DNA of 64,000 nt, from positions 62,001-126,000 of the forward strand of contig NZ_FWXL01000008.1 of NCBI RefSeq assembly GCF_900176395.1. Direction: 5' to 3'. Both the position numbers and the translations under genes were made by a program. Shown in pieces: positions 1-7,555 of this stretch; position 1 is the stretch's first letter, and each line of letters opens with the position of its first letter. The stretch comes from Novosphingobium sp. B1. Its GTDB lineage: Bacteria; Pseudomonadota; Alphaproteobacteria; Sphingomonadales; Sphingomonadaceae. Below the pieces are notes generated by a model. That model was not told the origin of the DNA. It worked only from the letters and a program-made list of their open reading frames with translations, and did not search any database.

Positions 1-19
1 CTGGCAAGCAACTGACGCA

Positions 20-877
20 TCACAGCGAGTCCCACGGAGATGGCATGCGGTAGGGCACGGTGATGAAGTTGGCCTCGATCTGTTCGATCATGCCATGATC
101 GATCTTGAACAGTTCAGAGATGTAGAAGCTGTGCGGACGCAGGACCGGGCTTTTCACGGTGCGGCCGTCGGTCAGCTGATATTCGCGCAACCGGCCCGAA
201 TGGTCGATGAAACCGAAGGCCAGAACCAGCCCGCGTTCCTCGTCGACCAGCGGGAAGCGGCGCGCGCGCAAATCGTCGTCGTAGCGATAGTTGCCCATGC
301 GGAACTGCTCTTCGCAACTCAGCGCCGAGACCGGCACGATCTTGGCAAATTCGGGATTGCGTGTTGTCTGGACGCCGTTTTCCACGCGATTGCAATCGGG
401 GTGGAACTTCGTGTGGATGGTTCCGTCGTTGCGCTGGAGCGTATCGAAGTAGCCGTTCGACAGCCGCACCATCTCGTCGCGGGCCGCTGGCGCCTCCGGC
501 TCGCGGTGCAGGATTGGCTTGTCCCAGTAGCGGCAATTCTCGAACTTGATGCCGCTGTCGGACTGACGGACGATCAGCATCTCGCACTCGGCGATCTGGC
601 CTTCTTCAGTGACGCGCAGGCGCAGGGTGAAGGCCGATTCCTCGATGGGTTCGATGACCGTGCCAAAGTACCCGATCTGGCCGGTCTTCACATCGGCGAA
701 GCGCAGTTGATAATCGCCCAGCCGGTCGATCGTGCCCCACACGCCATCGCCGATATCCAGCATGACGTTGTTTTCGCTGTGATACGCATTGGGCGCCCAG
801 TCGAGCGCATGGGGATCGCGCGCGTTCAGGGCAGCAAGGAACCGGTCAAGAACGGCATAGAGCGCGGCGCGGGTCAT
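20..877 (-). CDS. SnoaL/NTF2-like fold protein, tandem domains (hypothetical)
   Basis: A 285-residue soluble protein of unknown function. The start at 877 is chosen because GGGAGA lies just upstream; a longer reading frame exists but adds a low-complexity N-terminus. Two halves, roughly residues 5-125 and 145-280, each open with an amphipathic helix (ALYAVLDRFLAALNARDP and EMVRLSNGYFDTLQRND) and continue as strand-rich sequence, which fits a duplicated cone-shaped NTF2/SnoaL-like fold. The second half resembles what I remember of the DUF8021 family, but this is from memory. It faces two SnoaL-like genes divergently, so a shared catabolic or secondary-metabolite role is plausible. Substrate unknown. 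Confidence 0.7.
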   Translation of the reverse strand: MTRAALYAVLDRFLAALNARDPHALDWAPNAYHSENNVMLDIGDGVWGTIDRLGDYQLRFADVKTGQIGYFGTVIEPIEESAFTLRLRVTEEGQIAECEMLIVRQSDSGIKFENCRYWDKPILHREPEAPAARDEMVRLSNGYFDTLQRNDGTIHTKFHPDCNRVENGVQTTRNPEFAKIVPVSALSCEEQFRMGNYRYDDDLRARRFPLVDEERGLVLAFGFIDHSGRLREYQLTDGRTVKSPVLRPHSFYISELFKIDHGMIEQIEANFITVPYRMPSPWDSL

Positions 878-965
878 CGATTCTCCCAAGGCAAATTGAG
901 GCTTTGACGGCCTTCTCGCTCCAAGGCATACTCTACCAATTGTTATAAATAAAGGGGAGAGACGC

Positions 966-1355
966 ATGGTGCGCAGCACAGCCGAGCAGGCCAACCACGA
1001 TCTCGTGCTCGAGATGTATCACAAGGTCCTGATCGCGATGGATAGCAGCGCGGTCGATCGCTATATCTCTCCGGGATACGTGCAGCATTCCTCGCTTGCG
1101 GAACCATCGGTTGAAGCCCTGAAGGGTTTTCTCGACCGGGTCCGCGCCGAATCGCCCGATGCCACGCAGACCATTCATCGCAGTTTCGTCGATGGCGATC
1201 ATGTGATCACGCACACCCATGTCGTGCGCTGGCCGAACGACCCCGGCCTTGCAGTGGTCGACATCTTCCGGGTGGAGGATGGCCTGATCGTCGAACACTG
1301 GGACGTGATACAGGACGTTCCGGAAAAGCCGGTGAACCCCAGCAGCATGTTTTGA
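966..1355 (+). CDS. SnoaL-like polyketide-cyclase-fold protein, cytoplasmic
   Basis: A 129-residue single-domain protein of the SnoaL/NTF2 superfamily. These small proteins often act as cyclases, isomerases or aldol-type enzymes, but the substrate cannot be read from sequence. A GGGGAGAGACGC segment gives a clear ribosome site before the ATG. The core shows Y-I-S-P-G-Y-V-Q-H and a C-terminal FRVEDGLIVEHWDV strand, characteristic of this group (often annotated as predicted SnoaL-like aldol condensation-catalysing enzymes). It has no signal peptide. The next gene is a paralogue carrying an export signal, 13 bases downstream, so both are probably in one transcript with the SDR gene. Confidence 0.8.
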   Translation: MVRSTAEQANHDLVLEMYHKVLIAMDSSAVDRYISPGYVQHSSLAEPSVEALKGFLDRVRAESPDATQTIHRSFVDGDHVITHTHVVRWPNDPGLAVVDIFRVEDGLIVEHWDVIQDVPEKPVNPSSMF

Positions 1356-1368
1356 CGGGAGAGACACG

Positions 1369-1821
1369 ATGCGCCTTCTTGCTACCGCCACCGCAATTGC
1401 CCTCACAGCCACCGCCGCGCAGGCGGAAGAATGCAAGCTGACCCCGAAACAGGTCGTGAGCAATTTCATGGACGAGTTCTACATCCAGAAGAGGGTCCGC
1501 TCCTCGTTCGAGCGCTGGGTCGATCCCGGTTACATCCAGCACAATCCTTACGCTGCCACGGGTCGCGAAGCGGCGATCGGCTTCCTCGAGAAGTTCGTGG
1601 CGGAAAATCCCGGACAGAAGACGACCATCCACCGCATCATTGCCGATGGCAATCTCGTCGCGGTGCACAGCCATGGCTGGATGGAAAACGGCGATGCGGC
1701 GGCCAGGCGCGGCTTCGCCGTGGTCGACATCTTCCGTGTCGATGGATGCCGGGTGATGGAACACTGGGACGTGCTTTCGCCCGTGCCGGAAGCGTCGGCC
1801 AACAGCAACTCGATGTTCTGA
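1369..1821 (+). CDS. Exported SnoaL-like protein
   Basis: A 150-residue protein with an N-terminal Sec signal (MRLLATATAIALTATAAQA, predicted cleavage after residue 19) followed by a SnoaL-like domain. It shares with the preceding gene the Y-I-Q-H segment, the VVDIFRV-x-G strand, EHWDV, a VPE and the terminal SMF, so the two are tandem paralogues: one cytoplasmic, one periplasmic. Two cysteines of the mature protein (Cys22 and the one in DGCRV) could form a disulfide, which fits the periplasm. GGGAGAG precedes the ATG. The downstream SDR starts one base after its stop. Function unknown. Confidence 0.8.
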   Translation: MRLLATATAIALTATAAQAEECKLTPKQVVSNFMDEFYIQKRVRSSFERWVDPGYIQHNPYAATGREAAIGFLEKFVAENPGQKTTIHRIIADGNLVAVHSHGWMENGDAAARRGFAVVDIFRVDGCRVMEHWDVLSPVPEASANSNSMF

Positions 1822-1822
1822 G

Positions 1823-2566
1823 ATGAAGCGCTTCGACAACAAGTGCGTGGCGATCCTGGGCGGCAACGCCGGGATCGGCCTCGCCGCGGCGCGCATGTTC
1901 GCAGCCGAGGGCGCCAAGCTCGCCATCACCGGGCGCAATACCGAGACCTTGCGAGCTGTGGCCGAGGAACTCGACGCGCTGTGCATCCGCGCGGACATGG
2001 GTGACCTTTCCCAGACCGAAGCGGCGCTGGCCGAGATCGAGGAAGCGCTTGGCGGAATCGACGTGCTGTTCGTCAACGCCGGGGTCGGCGGCTTCGCGAT
2101 GGTGCCTGACGTCACGCCCGAGTTCTGGGACCAGATCCAAACCGTCAACTTGCGCGGCGCATTCTTTGCGATCCAGCAGGCGCTGCCGCTGATGCGCGAC
2201 GGTGGTTCCATCGTCATCACCGGCTCGATCGGATCGACCGCAGCGGTGCCGGGCAACGTCGCCTATGCGGCCGCCAAGGCCGGGCTTCGCGCGATGGCGC
2301 GGATCGTCGGCAAGGAATTGCTGCCACGCCGCATTCGCGTCAACATGGTCAGTCCCGGCCCGACGGACACGGAAATCTTCAAGCGCGATGCTTCGCCCGA
2401 AGAAATACAGGGCATGCGCGACATGTTGTCGTCGGTCGTCCCCATCGGACGAATGGGCAGCGCCGATGAAGTGGCGCGCGCGGTGCTGTTCCTCGCCAGT
2501 GCCGAAGCCAGCTTCATCAATGGCGTTGACCTCTGCGTCGATGGCGGGTGCATCGAACTGGGCTGA
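1823..2566 (+). CDS. SDR family NAD(P)-dependent oxidoreductase
   Basis: A 247-residue classical short-chain dehydrogenase/reductase. The Rossmann glycine motif is GGNAGIG (residues about 11-17), NAGVGG marks the central strand, and the catalytic Ser-Tyr-Lys triad is visible as ITGSIGS plus YAAAK. The C-terminus ends in the usual INGVDLCVDGG segment. Such enzymes oxidise or reduce hydroxyl/carbonyl groups of small molecules. The gene follows the two SnoaL-like genes almost without a gap, suggesting a short operon in which a SnoaL-type and a redox step act on the same substrate. The substrate is not deducible. Confidence 0.9.
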   Translation: MKRFDNKCVAILGGNAGIGLAAARMFAAEGAKLAITGRNTETLRAVAEELDALCIRADMGDLSQTEAALAEIEEALGGIDVLFVNAGVGGFAMVPDVTPEFWDQIQTVNLRGAFFAIQQALPLMRDGGSIVITGSIGSTAAVPGNVAYAAAKAGLRAMARIVGKELLPRRIRVNMVSPGPTDTEIFKRDASPEEIQGMRDMLSSVVPIGRMGSADEVARAVLFLASAEASFINGVDLCVDGGCIELG

Positions 2567-2776
2567 TCACTGCGCTGGCCCCGCCTGCGCCGCGCCTGCC
2601 AGCGTGGTGCCGGTGCGATCAGGCAGGGTCCAGATGATCAGGTTCACCACCATGATCCCGGCAAGCGTCAGCATCAGCACGGGTCGCTTGCGCTCACCCC
2701 GACGCAGGAGGAACACGGCTCCGCCGACAAGGGCGATGGCAGCCAGCATCAGCAGGGAAAGCGCAGCGTCGAGCAT
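2567..2776 (-). CDS. Small two-helix membrane protein (hypothetical)
   Basis: A 69-residue protein with two predicted membrane helices (about residues 5-24 and 33-50) separated by a basic loop RRGERKRP, so the loop should be cytoplasmic. The stop is immediately next to the stop of the convergent SDR gene. It lies 9 bases downstream of the DUF937-like gene and is probably co-transcribed with it. I recognise no family. Confidence 0.65.
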   Translation of the reverse strand: MLDAALSLLMLAAIALVGGAVFLLRRGERKRPVLMLTLAGIMVVNLIIWTLPDRTGTTLAGAAQAGPAQ

Positions 2777-2785
2777 GCGCGCCCG

Positions 2786-3145
2786 TTAGCGGTTGAACAG
2801 GCCCTTGGCCATACCGGCCAGATCGTCGAGCGGGTTGCCATCGCCATCCTTGTCGAGGAAGGCAGAGACCTTGCTCAGCGCGTCGGGGTTCTGGCCCAGG
2901 GCGGAGGCAAAGCTGGCGAGCGATCCCTCGCCGCCGATGTGGCCGATGATTTCCTGCAGCTTGGAAGCATCGAGCCCGGTGTTGGCGGCCGCGGTCTCGA
3001 CCGTGTCGCCCTTGGACTGGTGCCCGGCAGCAAGTGCGGCGATGGCGTTTTCGGCCATGTCGGGATCAATTCCGACCTTGGCGGCAAGGTTCTTCACATC
3101 GACGTTGCCAGCAACCTGGCCAAGGATCGAATCGAACAGGCTCAT
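2786..3145 (-). CDS. DUF937/YidB-like protein
   Basis: A 119-residue soluble protein opening with MSLFDSILGQVAG. It carries a helical repeat-like segment with alternating Ala/Leu/Gly and ends in a DKDGDGNPLDDLAGMAKGLF segment. This composition and the DxDGDG-NPLDD motif are typical of the DUF937/YidB group, whose biochemical function is unknown. The acidic DGDG loop resembles a calcium-binding loop, but binding is not shown. The gene precedes the two-helix membrane protein. Confidence 0.75.
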   Translation of the reverse strand: MSLFDSILGQVAGNVDVKNLAAKVGIDPDMAENAIAALAAGHQSKGDTVETAAANTGLDASKLQEIIGHIGGEGSLASFASALGQNPDALSKVSAFLDKDGDGNPLDDLAGMAKGLFNR

Positions 3146-3188
3146 TGCATTTCCCCTCGGTTAAGGCCCGCAGACTAACAGGTGGAGG

Positions 3189-4103
3189 TCAGACTTCCAG
3201 CGCATGTACTTCCGCGCGCCGTCGATCCCCTTCCCTCCGCACCAGAAGCGCCGAATATTCCGGCACTTCGATCCAGGTTGCGAAATCGCGGGTGAGCGGC
3301 TCGGAAGCGACGATCACGCTGTCGGCATCAATGGCACCCCCGGTCAGCTTCCATTCGCCTTCGTGCAGGCCATAATCGCGCCCGCAGGTGTACCACATCG
3401 AAAGGTACTCCGAACTGCCCTGCAGCGCGCCTGCATCGAAGTGCCCGAAATCGAAAGTGAAGCGCACCGCCGCAAGGTTGGTGCCATCGCAGAACATCAG
3501 GTTCGTCGAACTCGACCGGGTAATGCCATGTCGCGTCCGTGCCTCGCGCAGAACGCCCAAGGCATGGCGGATCGCGGTAAGGATCGCATCCGGCTCGTTG
3601 ATCGCGGCAGGATCCGGCAGCGCCGAGACGACCAGTGCGTAGATCCATTCGCTGTCTGTCGATCCCTGGATCTGGCGGGCAAATTCGGGCCGGATATGCG
3701 GAGCGAGATCGAAGCGCATGTCGCGAAAACCCGCAAGATCGCCGTTGTGGGCCATCGACAGGGGCACGCCTTCGAATCGGAAGGGATGGCAGTTCTGCTC
3801 GTTGATCTGAACCGTGGAATTATAGGGCACGCCACGAATGTGGGCGAGCAGAGCCGAGGAACGCAGCTTGCCTGCCAGCGCCTTGAGATTGCGGTCGAAC
3901 AGCGCGACTTGGGTGGTGCGATAGCGGAACGGCACGTTTGGCGCATGGCTCGCCTCGTCCCACGCCGCCATGCCGAACCCTGCAAGGTTCAGCATCTGCA
4001 ACATCTGCGCGCCGATGGTCTGGTTAAGCAGCGAGGAATCGGGCGCGTAGAGCAGGTCGTCAAGCAGGACCGGTGTGCCGAGATAGCTGAGTATCCGGCA
4101 CAT
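3189..4103 (-). CDS. Class II glutamine amidotransferase (YafJ/EgtC-like)
   Basis: A 304-residue protein whose start at 4103 places Cys2 (M-C-R-I-L-S-Y-L-G) at the N-terminus, as required for an N-terminal nucleophile amidotransferase. Further GATase II signatures are MAHNGDLAGF and DSEWIYALV, the glutamine-binding and substrate-loop regions of the YafJ/EgtC type. Members hydrolyse the gamma-glutamyl amide of glutamine or gamma-glutamyl compounds. The acceptor is unknown. The start overlaps the stop of the cyclic-nucleotide-binding gene by one base (TGATG), implying translational coupling. That is unusual company and may mean the amidotransferase acts together with, or under, that sensor. Confidence 0.85.
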   Translation of the reverse strand: MCRILSYLGTPVLLDDLLYAPDSSLLNQTIGAQMLQMLNLAGFGMAAWDEASHAPNVPFRYRTTQVALFDRNLKALAGKLRSSALLAHIRGVPYNSTVQINEQNCHPFRFEGVPLSMAHNGDLAGFRDMRFDLAPHIRPEFARQIQGSTDSEWIYALVVSALPDPAAINEPDAILTAIRHALGVLREARTRHGITRSSSTNLMFCDGTNLAAVRFTFDFGHFDAGALQGSSEYLSMWYTCGRDYGLHEGEWKLTGGAIDADSVIVASEPLTRDFATWIEVPEYSALLVRREGDRRRAEVHALEV

Positions 4104-5065
4104 CAGCCCAGTTCCCCGGCATGGTTGAAGCGCGCCAGCGACAGCGACCGACCGAGATGCCGATTGGCCTTGCGCTGGTCCTGCACCAGTTGCCGCCCGA
4201 ACGCCGCATGAAGCGCGGGCAGCCAGGCGGGGCTTGCCGCCTCCAGCGCTTCCAGTTCGCGCGAGGGCAGATGGACCAGAAGCGCATGTTCCGCCGCCGT
4301 CACCATCAGGGGTTGAGGACCGCCATCGCTGTGGCCGGTCAATCCGACGAAGCAGCCGGGGCCGAAAACGAAGACCTGTTCGGCCATGGCACCGCGCGGG
4401 ACGGCTGCGCGCACCGCACCACGCAGGACGAGGTGCAAGCCGTCCTGCCGATCGCCGGGCACAGCCACCGTTGCGCCGCGTGGGGCATCGAGCAGGTCCC
4501 CTGCGCTGGCGAGTTCCTCGAACCCCTTGAGGCGCATCAGACCACGTGCCAGCGCCGCTGCATCGCGCCTGATCGGGCATGGTGGTGGGCCAGCGTGCAA
4601 TTGCCGCAGGGCGTGGGCATCGAAATGCCCCTCGTTCACGATGCGCTGCAACGTGATGCGGGTGCGCGCTGCGACCAGTCGCCGCAGGGCGTGCCCGAGT
4701 TGCAGCGCCCAGGCCGATCCATCGGCAAGCAGCGCGCGAAAGCGCCGCCCGGAAATGGCAAGGCCGCGGGTATCTTCCAGTGCGCGCACGCGGGCCGAGC
4801 GCGGTCCGTCATCCAGCAGGGCAAACTCGCCGACGACCTCGCCGGGGCGGATCTGCGAGATGACGGCATTTTCATCACCGGGGATGCGAGCGGCAATTTC
4901 CAGCATGCCCGCTTCAACGAGATAGAGGGCATCGGCAGTGTCACCCTGCCGGAACAGCAAGTCCCCGGCGGCGGCGGCGAACGGCAGGGCGTTGCCGAGC
5001 AGTGCCGCCCACGCCTCGCGATCGAACCCGGCAAGCTGCGCCGGTGCCTGCGCAATCTCTCCCAT
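4103..5065 (-). CDS. Cyclic nucleotide-binding (CRP-fold) domain protein, two cNMP modules
   Basis: A 320-residue protein with a clear cyclic-nucleotide-binding beta-roll at about residues 20-130 (LFRQGDTADALYLVEAGML, then GEVVGEFALLDDGPRSARVRA, the phosphate-binding-cassette region). A second, more degenerate module lies at about 180-280 (VPGDRQDGLHLVLRGAVRA, FGPGCFVGLTG). I see no helix-turn-helix, so it is probably not a CRP-type transcription factor. The Arg of the cassette (DGPRSARV) suggests ligand binding in the first module. It is upstream of, and coupled to, the glutamine amidotransferase gene. Confidence 0.8.
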   Translation of the reverse strand: MGEIAQAPAQLAGFDREAWAALLGNALPFAAAAGDLLFRQGDTADALYLVEAGMLEIAARIPGDENAVISQIRPGEVVGEFALLDDGPRSARVRALEDTRGLAISGRRFRALLADGSAWALQLGHALRRLVAARTRITLQRIVNEGHFDAHALRQLHAGPPPCPIRRDAAALARGLMRLKGFEELASAGDLLDAPRGATVAVPGDRQDGLHLVLRGAVRAAVPRGAMAEQVFVFGPGCFVGLTGHSDGGPQPLMVTAAEHALLVHLPSRELEALEAASPAWLPALHAAFGRQLVQDQRKANRHLGRSLSLARFNHAGELG

Positions 5066-5096
5066 GTGCAGAGATTGCGCTTGCCCCGGCCCTCCG

Positions 5097-5540
5097 TCAA
5101 TCTGCCTCGGCCAGCGCCTTCAGTTGATCGGCACAGGCACCCCAGCCGGCTTCGAAGCCCATCTCGGCATGTTGCTGCATCGCCTCCTGCGTCCAATGCC
5201 GCGCGCTGGCGGTGTAGCGCGTGCCCTCGCCTTCGGGCGTAACTTCCCAGATGCCGATCATGAAAGGGCCGGACGGCTCGAACTCATGGGTTACCGCATC
5301 GGTGGTGATGAACCGGCGGCCTTCGTCCCAGGCAAGGAAGATGCCTTCCTGCGGCATTTCCTCGCCATCAGGCCCGTGCATGACCATCGCAGCACGCCCG
5401 CCGGGCCTGCGCTCCTGCGCCACCATGGTGATGTACCACGGCTTGGGGCACCACCACTCCTCCTGCCGGTTGGCGAGGATGTCCCACACCTTGGCGGGGC
5501 TGGCAGCGATGTACCGGCTTATGGAAAGTTCCTGCATCAT
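5097..5540 (-). CDS. SRPBCC (START/AHSA1-type) domain protein
   Basis: A 147-residue single-domain protein. It has the AHSA1-like pattern ISRYIAASPAKVWDILANRQEEWW at the N-terminus, a central beta-sheet (GRRFITTDAVTHEFEPSGPF) and a C-terminal long helix (HWTQEAMQQHAEMGFEAGW), as in activator-of-Hsp90-homologue/SRPBCC proteins, which bind hydrophobic ligands. It is the last gene of a leftward operon (GST, VOC protein, SRPBCC). Its ATG overlaps the preceding stop by 4 bases. VOC plus SRPBCC pairs are common in bacteria and are often of unknown role. Confidence 0.85.
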   Translation of the reverse strand: MMQELSISRYIAASPAKVWDILANRQEEWWCPKPWYITMVAQERRPGGRAAMVMHGPDGEEMPQEGIFLAWDEGRRFITTDAVTHEFEPSGPFMIGIWEVTPEGEGTRYTASARHWTQEAMQQHAEMGFEAGWGACADQLKALAEAD

Positions 5541-6025
5541 CCAACTCCTCGCATGGCGGCTTCAATTGCGGCATGATCAATCTTGTGCATCGTCATCATC
5601 GCCGTGAACACGCGGGCGCGGACTTGCGGATCGGGGTCGGTCATGCCTTCGGTCAGGACCCGAGGCGTGATCTGCCAGTTGAGACCCCACTTGTCCTTGC
5701 ACCACCCGCAGGCGCTCTCCGCTCCGCCATTGCCGACAATGGCATTCCAGTAGCGGTCGGTCTCCTCCTGCGATTCGGTGGCCACCTGGAACGAGAAAGC
5801 CTCGCTATGCGGAAACTGCGGGCCGCCGTTCAAGCCGATGCAGGGTATGCCGATCACCGTGAAATCCACGGTCAGTACCGTATCGGCAGAACCGCCGGGA
5901 AAGTCGGTCGGGGCGCGGTGGACCGCCTTCACGTGGCTGTCCGGGAAAGTCTGCGCATAGAATGTCGCAGCGTCCTCCGCATCGCCATTGTACCACAGGC
6001 ACAGCGTGAGCGGTGCAGGGGTCAT
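5537..6025 (-). CDS. VOC family protein (PhnB/3-demethylubiquinone-methyltransferase-like)
   Basis: A 162-residue glyoxalase/bleomycin-resistance fold protein of the PhnB-like subgroup. Typical features are LCLWYNGDAEDAATFYAQTFPDS near the N-terminus, FTVIGIPCIGLNGGP in the middle, and WQITPRVLTE near the C-terminus. The start at 6025 makes an ATGA overlap with the GST stop and gives a standard-length protein. Function is unassigned for this subgroup. It is translationally coupled to both neighbours in the GST-VOC-SRPBCC operon. Confidence 0.85.
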   Translation of the reverse strand: MTPAPLTLCLWYNGDAEDAATFYAQTFPDSHVKAVHRAPTDFPGGSADTVLTVDFTVIGIPCIGLNGGPQFPHSEAFSFQVATESQEETDRYWNAIVGNGGAESACGWCKDKWGLNWQITPRVLTEGMTDPDPQVRARVFTAMMTMHKIDHAAIEAAMRGVG

Positions 6026-6651
6026 GACTGCATCTGCGCGATCAGCTTCATGTCGATGGCCTTGGCCTCGGCATAGGCCGGCCGCGCCCTCACGCGTTCG
6101 AGGTAGGCCGTGAACTCGCCTCGCTCGGGCAGGGACTTGAAACCCACGCCCCAATCGACGTGACTGCCGATATAGACATCGGCCATGGTGAAACGGTCGC
6201 CACAGACATAGGCGTTTTGCGCAAGGTGCCCGGCAAGCGCATCGACAGTCCGCTCGTAGCTGCCGAAACCTGCCATGCCCTGCTGGCGCGGGTCCTTGGG
6301 TTCGAAGCCGAGGCTGCGCGCCGTGACCGCCTGTTCCACAGGGCCCGCTGCAAAGAACGTCCAGCGCAGATAGGCCGCGCGTTCATGGTCGCGCGGACCG
6401 AGGCCCGATTCCGGAAAGACCTCGGCTAGGTATAGGCAGATGGCGGCGCATTCGGTTACGACATGTGCGCCATCATCGGCATGGTGGATGATCGTTGGCA
6501 CCTTGCCCATCGGATTGGCTGCAAGGAAGTCCTCGGGCATGGCCTGCCAATCGACCAGCACGGTGTCATACGTCGCGTCGACCTCGTGAAGCGCCCAGCG
6601 CGCGATCTGCCCGCGCGACATCGGATTCGTGTAGAACGTGAACTTGGACAT
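6022..6651 (-). CDS. Glutathione S-transferase family protein
   Basis: A 209-residue GST. The N-terminal thioredoxin-like domain (residues about 1-80) reads FTFYTNPMSRGQIARWALHE with a potential catalytic Ser in NPMSRG, followed by the cis-proline GKVPTI and a glutathione-gamma-glutamyl contact region VVTECAAI. The helical C-terminal domain contains the N-capping motif region FTMADVYIGSHV. The start at 6651 is preceded by GGGGGAG. It is the first gene of the three-gene leftward operon. Probable role is detoxification or stress; the substrate is unknown. Confidence 0.9.
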   Translation of the reverse strand: MSKFTFYTNPMSRGQIARWALHEVDATYDTVLVDWQAMPEDFLAANPMGKVPTIIHHADDGAHVVTECAAICLYLAEVFPESGLGPRDHERAAYLRWTFFAAGPVEQAVTARSLGFEPKDPRQQGMAGFGSYERTVDALAGHLAQNAYVCGDRFTMADVYIGSHVDWGVGFKSLPERGEFTAYLERVRARPAYAEAKAIDMKLIAQMQS

Positions 6652-6781
6652 CAGACGACTCCCCCGGCAATCCGTTCCGCACCCGTTCGCGCGATCGGTC
6701 GAAAGAGGGTCGGCTTGTCCCGGGGTTGCTTGCAAGCTTCATGCGGCGAAGCGAGTGCTGAATGCCAAAGACCGATATCAA

Positions 6782-6820
6782 CCCCGGGTTCCGGCCCCGG
6801 GTTCCGGCCCCGGGTTCCAA
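6782..6820. repeat. Three tandem copies of a 13-base GC-rich unit
   Basis: Between the two GST genes (gap 6652-6828) the unit CCCCGGGTTCCGG occurs three times head to tail, at 6782-6794, 6795-6807 and 6808-6820. The last two bases of the third copy are AA instead of GG. Each copy contains the palindromic core CCCGGG. On the leftward transcript it lies just downstream of the stop of the upstream GST gene. It may be a REP-like element or a site in the mRNA. No protein-coding potential was seen. Confidence 0.85.
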
Positions 6821-6828
6821 CCCCTGCC

Positions 6829-7476
6829 TCACATGGCCATGATGCGCTGTGCGATCGGCTCTTCCTGCGCTGCAACGGCTGCCCAAGCCGGGCGCGCAGC
6901 CACGCGGGCATACCACGCTGCCGTTCTGGGCCGCGCTGATGCGTCGACACCATGGCCGACATAGGCCAGCGTGCGGAAGGTCGAGGCCACGGCGATGTCG
7001 CCCAGGCTGAACGTTTCTCCAAGCAGCCAGCCGTCTTCGGGAACGGACGTTTCCAGCCAGTCGATCCATCTCGGCAACTCCGCCTCGCCCTGCAGCGCGA
7101 TCGCCTCGTCGCCGCCGGTCTTGATCAACTTCGGACCGACGAGGCGGTTGAACAAGATCTTCAGGCCCGATGCGCCCAGGACGGTATCGGCAAACTCGTC
7201 CCAGAAAACCGCCTTCCCCCGCAATTTCGCCTCATCCGGGATCAGGCGCGGCTTGGGGTACTGTGCGTCGAGATACATCGCGATCGCGGTCGAATCGGCC
7301 AGTCGGAAGCCGTCGTCGTCGATCGCCGGAATCTTGCCCAAGGGGCTGCAGGCGAGGAATTCGGGGTCGCTGCTGCCCGGCCCGCCCCGCGCCAGATCGA
7401 AGTGAATGCCCTTTTCCGTAAGGACAACCGCCACCTTGCGCACGAAAGGCGAAAGCATCGCGCCATAGAGCTTCAT
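6829..7476 (-). CDS. Glutathione S-transferase family protein
   Basis: A 215-residue GST, distinct from the one 177 bases downstream. The N-terminal domain reads MKLYGAMLSPFVRKVAVVLTEKG (Ser in the LSPFVRK position is the likely active-site residue), with GKIPAI as the cis-proline loop and LADSTAIAMYLD as the glutathione-binding Asp-Ser pair. The C-terminal helical domain contains FSLGDIAVAS. GGGAGA precedes the ATG. It is separated from the next operon by the 13-base tandem repeat, and from the divergent cobS-like gene by 79 bases. Confidence 0.9.
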   Translation of the reverse strand: MKLYGAMLSPFVRKVAVVLTEKGIHFDLARGGPGSSDPEFLACSPLGKIPAIDDDGFRLADSTAIAMYLDAQYPKPRLIPDEAKLRGKAVFWDEFADTVLGASGLKILFNRLVGPKLIKTGGDEAIALQGEAELPRWIDWLETSVPEDGWLLGETFSLGDIAVASTFRTLAYVGHGVDASARPRTAAWYARVAARPAWAAVAAQEEPIAQRIMAM

Positions 7477-7555
7477 CGAAATTCTCCCATTCTAACGGAC
7501 AGGTTCCGTGAAACCTTATTGCAGCGCCGCTCCCGCCCGTATAGGCGAGGCAGCG

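Noticed and set aside
6782..6820. CRISPR-like array
   Set aside because: Units are contiguous 13-base direct repeats without spacers; no cas genes are present.
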